Source: Treponema sp. UBA7570 (GTDB taxonomy: Bacteria > Spirochaetota > Spirochaetia > Treponematales > Treponemataceae). Taken from it: a stretch of DNA of 33,118 nucleotides. Below, one piece after another: positions 30,885 through 33,118 of this stretch. Location: positions 1 through 33,118 of the forward strand of contig DLLE01000014.1 in NCBI GenBank assembly GCA_002477955.1, written 5' to 3'. A program made the translations under genes and the position numbers. The notes under the pieces are model-generated. The model ran no database searches. It was not told the origin of the DNA and was given only the letters and a program-made list of their open reading frames with translations. The stretch's first letter is position 1; the number at the start of each line of letters is the position of its first letter.

Positions 30885-31364
30885 ATGAATATTGCAGTTT
30901 TTCCGGGGAGCTTTGATCCTCCGACTTATGGACATTTAAATGTAATAGAAAGGGCAAGCAAGCTCTTTGAAAAAATCGATGTCCTTGTTTCTGAAAATCC
31001 TGGCAAAAATAGCCTTTTTACTGCCGATGAGCGTGTGTTGATGCTTAAAACTTTGACAGAGCCTTATCATAATGTAGAAGTTCATAAATGGGACAGGCTT
31101 GTTGTTGAATATGCAAGAAAAATCGATGCAAAAGTTCTTGTTCGTGGAATAAGAAATGTAAATGATTTTTCGTACGAATTTGACCTTTCCCTTGTAAACC
31201 ACAATTTAAATCCTGAAATTGAAACTCTTTTTATGCCGACGGAAACAAGATACGTAATAGTAAAATCTAGTTCGATAAAAGAGCTTGCCCAGTTTGGCGG
31301 AGATATAAGCGGAATGGTTCCTCCTGTGGTTTGCGAGGCGGTTTTAAAAAAATATCGGAAATAG
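30885..31364 (+). CDS. coaD: Phosphopantetheine adenylyltransferase (CoaD)
   Basis: CoaD transfers AMP from ATP to 4'-phosphopantetheine, the penultimate step of coenzyme A synthesis. The 159-residue protein begins MNIAVFPGSFDPPTYGHLNV, with the nucleotidyltransferase TxGH-like motif (YGH, about 16-18), and has VRGIRNVNDFSYEF and the C-terminal VIVKSSSIKELAQFGG. Length is normal. The frame is open far upstream, but the conserved N terminus fixes ATG 30885, 55 bases from the divergent lipoprotein start. No Shine-Dalgarno sequence precedes it; the upstream bases are only AAAAGAAAAGC. Coenzyme A feeds the acyl carrier protein two genes downstream. Confidence 0.93.
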   Translation: MNIAVFPGSFDPPTYGHLNVIERASKLFEKIDVLVSENPGKNSLFTADERVLMLKTLTEPYHNVEVHKWDRLVVEYARKIDAKVLVRGIRNVNDFSYEFDLSLVNHNLNPEIETLFMPTETRYVIVKSSSIKELAQFGGDISGMVPPVVCEAVLKKYRK

Positions 31365-31384
31365 CAGAGAATTTGAATGTTAAA

Positions 31385-31409
31385 ATGACAAAAAATGTAA
31401 TATTGTCAT
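31385..31409. promoter_or_regulatory. Inverted repeat upstream of the rpmF promoters
   Basis: ATGACAA (31385-31391) and TTGTCAT (31403-31409) are a perfect 7-bp dyad with an 11-base spacer, 9 bases before the first -35. It could be an operator; no U-tract follows. Confidence 0.35.
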
Positions 31410-31417
31410 AAAAAATA

Positions 31418-31445
31418 TTGACAAATGGAAAAATACAGGTATAAT
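31418..31445 (+). promoter_or_regulatory. Predicted promoter P1 of rpmF-acpP
   Basis: TTGACA (31418-31423) and TATAAT (31440-31445), both perfect, are 16 bases apart. It is the best consensus promoter in the window. Confidence 0.8.
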
Positions 31446-31449
31446 CCAA

Positions 31450-31477
31450 TTGACATTCAGACAGGAACTGATATAAC
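31450..31477 (+). promoter_or_regulatory. Predicted promoter P2 of rpmF-acpP
   Basis: TTGACA (31450-31455) and TATAAC (31472-31477) are 16 bases apart. The same layout occurs 32 bases upstream, making a tandem pair. Confidence 0.65.
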
Positions 31478-31524
31478 ATTAAGTCTGTTATACAAGTAAC
31501 AAAACATATAGTGAGGTTATATAA

Positions 31525-31710
31525 ATGGCAGTACCTAGAGCGAAAACTTCGAAAGCACGGACACGCAGACGCCGTGGTGTTAATATGCATCTTGTTGCAC
31601 CACAGATGGTAGAATGTGCGAACTGTGGCAACCTTGTTTTGCAGCATCATGTATGTCCAAAATGCGGTTTCTACCGTGGACGTCAGGTAATTAAACCAGA
31701 AGTTAAGTAG
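31525..31710 (+). CDS. rpmF: 50S ribosomal protein L32
   Basis: L32 is a small protein near the peptidyl-transferase region of the large subunit. The 61-residue protein opens with MAVPRAKTSKARTRRRRG and contains CANCGNLVLQHHVCPKCG, four cysteines that form a zinc ribbon (the zinc-binding form of L32). Length is normal. GAGGT lies eight bases before the ATG, behind tandem promoters. The neighbour acpP follows after 73 bases, the rpmF-fatty acid gene linkage common in bacteria. Confidence 0.95.
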   Translation: MAVPRAKTSKARTRRRRGVNMHLVAPQMVECANCGNLVLQHHVCPKCGFYRGRQVIKPEVK

Positions 31711-31783
31711 TCTGGATGAATTAACAATACGGAAAATTTTCAGTTTCTGAAAATTTAACTTAATTAATCACAGGAGATTAAAA

Positions 31784-32026
31784 ATGGACGAATTGTTCAG
31801 CAAAATCCAGAAGCTTATCGCTGAAAAACTGGAAATCGATGAAAGCAAAATCACTTTGGATTCTTCTTTCCGTGGTGATCTCGGTGCAGACAGCCTTGAT
31901 ACTTACGAATTGGTTTATGCAATCGAAGAGGAGCTTGGCGTTAGCATTCCTGATGAAAAAGCAAACGAATTTGAAACAGTTCGTGATGCATACAACTTCA
32001 TCAAAGCTGAAAAAGAATCTAAATAA
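31784..32026 (+). CDS. acpP: Acyl carrier protein (AcpP)
   Basis: ACP carries growing acyl chains as thioesters on 4'-phosphopantetheine during fatty acid synthesis. The 80-residue acidic protein has the DSLD motif with the modified serine at S37, preceded by FRGDLGA, and the helix YELVYAIEEELGVSIPDE. Length is normal. AGGAG precedes the ATG. A strong terminator follows the stop, separating it from rnc. Confidence 0.96.
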   Translation: MDELFSKIQKLIAEKLEIDESKITLDSSFRGDLGADSLDTYELVYAIEEELGVSIPDEKANEFETVRDAYNFIKAEKESK

Positions 32027-32059
32027 TTTTTCAGTTATAGTTTTTTATAAAACGAATGG

Positions 32060-32096
32060 ACACAGGTTTGCTTAGCAGCCTGTGTTTATTTTTTTT
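32060..32096 (+). terminator. Intrinsic terminator of rpmF-acpP
   Basis: ACACAGG (32060-32066) pairs with CCTGTGT (32079-32085) and is followed by a T-rich run to 32096. It ends 12 bases before the rnc start codon. Confidence 0.8.
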
Positions 32097-32108
32097 ATGG
32101 GGGGTGTT

Positions 32109-32849
32109 GTGTTTATTAAAAGAAAGATTCGTAATTCAAATATTTCAGAAGAAAGAAAAAAGGCTCTTTCTGAGTTTTGTAAAAGCCTTAATATAAAATT
32201 CAATAATCTGGAACTTTTAAATCTGGCTTTTCATCACCGTTCTTTTTCTAACGAAAACGCTTCAAGCAAGCATATAAATAATGAAAGGCTTGAGTTTCTT
32301 GGAGATTCTGTGCTTGGTATGGCAACTGCAACTTTTTTATATGAAGATATGTTTGAAAATCCAGAAGGAGATCTTTCTAAAATAAAGAGTGTTGTTGTTT
32401 CTGAAAAAACTCTTGCTCCGATTGCGAGAAAAATAGGTATAAACAAGATGCTTATTCTTGGAAAAGGCGAGGAGATGAGCGGAGGACGCGACAAGGACGC
32501 TATTCTTGCAGATTGTGTTGAAGCGATAATCGGAGCTTACTATCTTGACAGCGGTTTTGAAGCTGCTGAAGAACTTGTACTTGATCTTATTGTTCCTGAA
32601 ATTCGAAAAGTCCAGCAGAACAAGGGTGAAAAAGATTACAAAACTCTTTTACAGGAATTTTACCAGAAAAAATCGAAACTATGTCCGGTTTATGAGCTTG
32701 TAAAAAAAACAGGTCCGGACCATGACAGGACTTTTTGGGTAAAGGTAAGTTTAAAGGACGAAGAGTTTGGTCCGTGCAGCGGAAAAAGCAAAAAGGCTGC
32801 GGAGCAAAATGCGGCAAAACTTGCGTGGGAGAAAGTTAAAAAAAATTAG
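32109..32849 (+). CDS. rnc: Ribonuclease III
   Basis: RNase III cleaves double-stranded RNA, matures rRNA and degrades structured transcripts. The 246-residue protein has the catalytic signature NERLEFLGDSVLG, the acidic DCVEAIIGAYYLDSG, and a C-terminal dsRNA-binding domain (about 170-246) with KTLLQEFYQKK and GKSKKAAEQNAAKLAW. Start choice: GTG 32109 follows a G-run (32099-32104) that can pair with the anti-Shine-Dalgarno at suitable spacing; ATG 32097 and GTG 32082 lie in or against the terminator and have no binding site. The acpP terminator ends 12 bases before it, so rnc relies on read-through or an unseen promoter. Confidence 0.92.
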   Translation: MFIKRKIRNSNISEERKKALSEFCKSLNIKFNNLELLNLAFHHRSFSNENASSKHINNERLEFLGDSVLGMATATFLYEDMFENPEGDLSKIKSVVVSEKTLAPIARKIGINKMLILGKGEEMSGGRDKDAILADCVEAIIGAYYLDSGFEAAEELVLDLIVPEIRKVQQNKGEKDYKTLLQEFYQKKSKLCPVYELVKKTGPDHDRTFWVKVSLKDEEFGPCSGKSKKAAEQNAAKLAWEKVKKN

Positions 32850-32877
32850 AAATTTTCAAAATTTTTAAAAAACAGTA

Positions 32878-32906
32878 TTGACACAAAATTCAATGCTTGG
32901 TATTAT
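32878..32906 (+). promoter_or_regulatory. Predicted promoter of tRNA-Gly
   Basis: TTGACA (32878-32883, perfect) and TATTAT (32901-32906) are 17 bases apart, with a start near 32913, about nine bases before the tRNA. Confidence 0.7.
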
Positions 32907-32921
32907 AAATACATAAGTTGT

Positions 32922-32994
32922 GCGGTAGTCATATAACGGCTCATTATCTCAGCCTTCCAAGCTGATGACGAGGGTTCGACTCCCTTCTACCGCT
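32922..32994 (+). tRNA. tRNA-Gly (anticodon TCC)
   Basis: The acceptor arms GCGGTAG and CTACCGC pair fully. The anticodon stem is TCAGC/GCTGA with loop CTTCCAA (anticodon TCC), and the T stem is GAGGG/CCCTT with loop TTCGACT. The D stem is weak (three A-T pairs). Length is 73, discriminator T; CCA is not encoded. Confidence 0.93.
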
Positions 32995-32996
32995 CT

Positions 32997-33031
32997 AAAA
33001 ACTCCTGAGCACTTCAGGAGTTTTTTTTTTT
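32997..33031 (+). terminator. Intrinsic terminator after tRNA-Gly
   Basis: ACTCCTGA (33001-33008) pairs with TCAGGAGT (33014-33021) around a 5-base loop, extended by an A-run on the left, and a long T-run follows. Confidence 0.9.
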
Positions 33032-33118
33032 ATTTTAAATTAGTCTTTTGGTAAAAGCGGAAATTTTTGAATAGGCTTTTTGCATAAGTTTTTTCTTACG
33101 CCGGATGCGAAAGGCTTT
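33032..33118. other. Window edge, no supportable gene
   Basis: Two minus-strand frames stay open to the window end, one ending in a stop at 33040-33042 with a basic tail, another a few bases lower. Either could be the C terminus of a gene continuing beyond the window, but 25 codons cannot decide between them. Confidence 0.3.

Noticed and set aside
33043..33118. Partial minus-strand coding region at the window edge
   Set aside because: Two overlapping frames are open for about 25 codons with no recognisable motif, so neither can be called.

Overview
The window reads as a chromosomal segment of a treponeme (Spirochaetota), probably a host-associated commensal rather than the syphilis group. 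Evidence: a Borrelia P83/100-type coiled-coil protein, the gene order rpsB-tsf-frr-uppS-cdsA-dxr-rseP without pyrH (the order I recall from Treponema pallidum), a MurC whose active-site stretch reads AETCEYQRHF, and AT-rich codon use at moderate G+C. The species cannot be named from the sequence alone. No phage, insertion sequence, CRISPR array or complete defence system is visible; most of the window is housekeeping DNA.

Layout. 1-345: remnant of a nucleoside 2-deoxyribosyltransferase-like gene, frameshifted and cut short. 332-3451 (+): murC, a YicC-family nuclease gene and a short cytidylate kinase, ending in a bidirectional terminator shared with leuD. 3546-6753 (-): an operon of a small HMA-fold protein, a D-2-hydroxyacid dehydrogenase, leuC and leuD, behind a promoter overlapped by an 18-bp palindrome. 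6819-9531 (-): rlmN, a TPR protein and a small unknown gene. 9549-17211 (-): rsmD, an ankyrin protein, P83/100, a PQQ-type propeller, an RlmD-like 23S rRNA methyltransferase and an exported unknown. 17216-20184 (+): aminotransferase and glycogen synthase. 20186-28620 (-): the translation/isoprenoid/phospholipid/envelope-protease operon from rpsB to rseP, ending with a propeller protein. 28561-29151 (-): maf. 29195-29392 (+): tRNA-Arg(CCG). 29398-30865 (-): a HEAT-repeat exported protein and a lipoprotein. 30849-32849 (+): coaD, rpmF, acpP, rnc. 32878-33031 (+): tRNA-Gly(TCC).

How the genes work together. The long minus-strand operon couples ribosome function (S2, EF-Ts, ribosome recycling factor) to envelope building: UppS makes the lipid carrier for peptidoglycan, CdsA the CDP-diacylglycerol for phospholipids, Dxr the isoprenoid precursors and RseP acts in membrane proteolysis. 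MurC (peptidoglycan) and acpP (fatty acids, next to rpmF and rnc) serve the same end. A second theme is a set of exported proteins of unknown role (two beta-propellers, P83/100, ankyrin, HEAT, lipoprotein, and the unknown at 16415-17134) interleaved with RNA-modifying enzymes.

No gene-free stretch exceeds 300 bases. The longest, 20013-20185, holds a GC-rich palindromic element and a terminator; 28411-28560 is the rpsB leader; 31365-31524 holds two promoters and a dyad; 33032-33118 holds no supportable gene. The least ordinary observations are three genes whose predicted transcripts begin at or within a few bases of the start codon (leaderless), and the alternative hairpins of the rpsB leader. 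Promoters and hairpins were read by eye from consensus boxes and base pairing and are untested.
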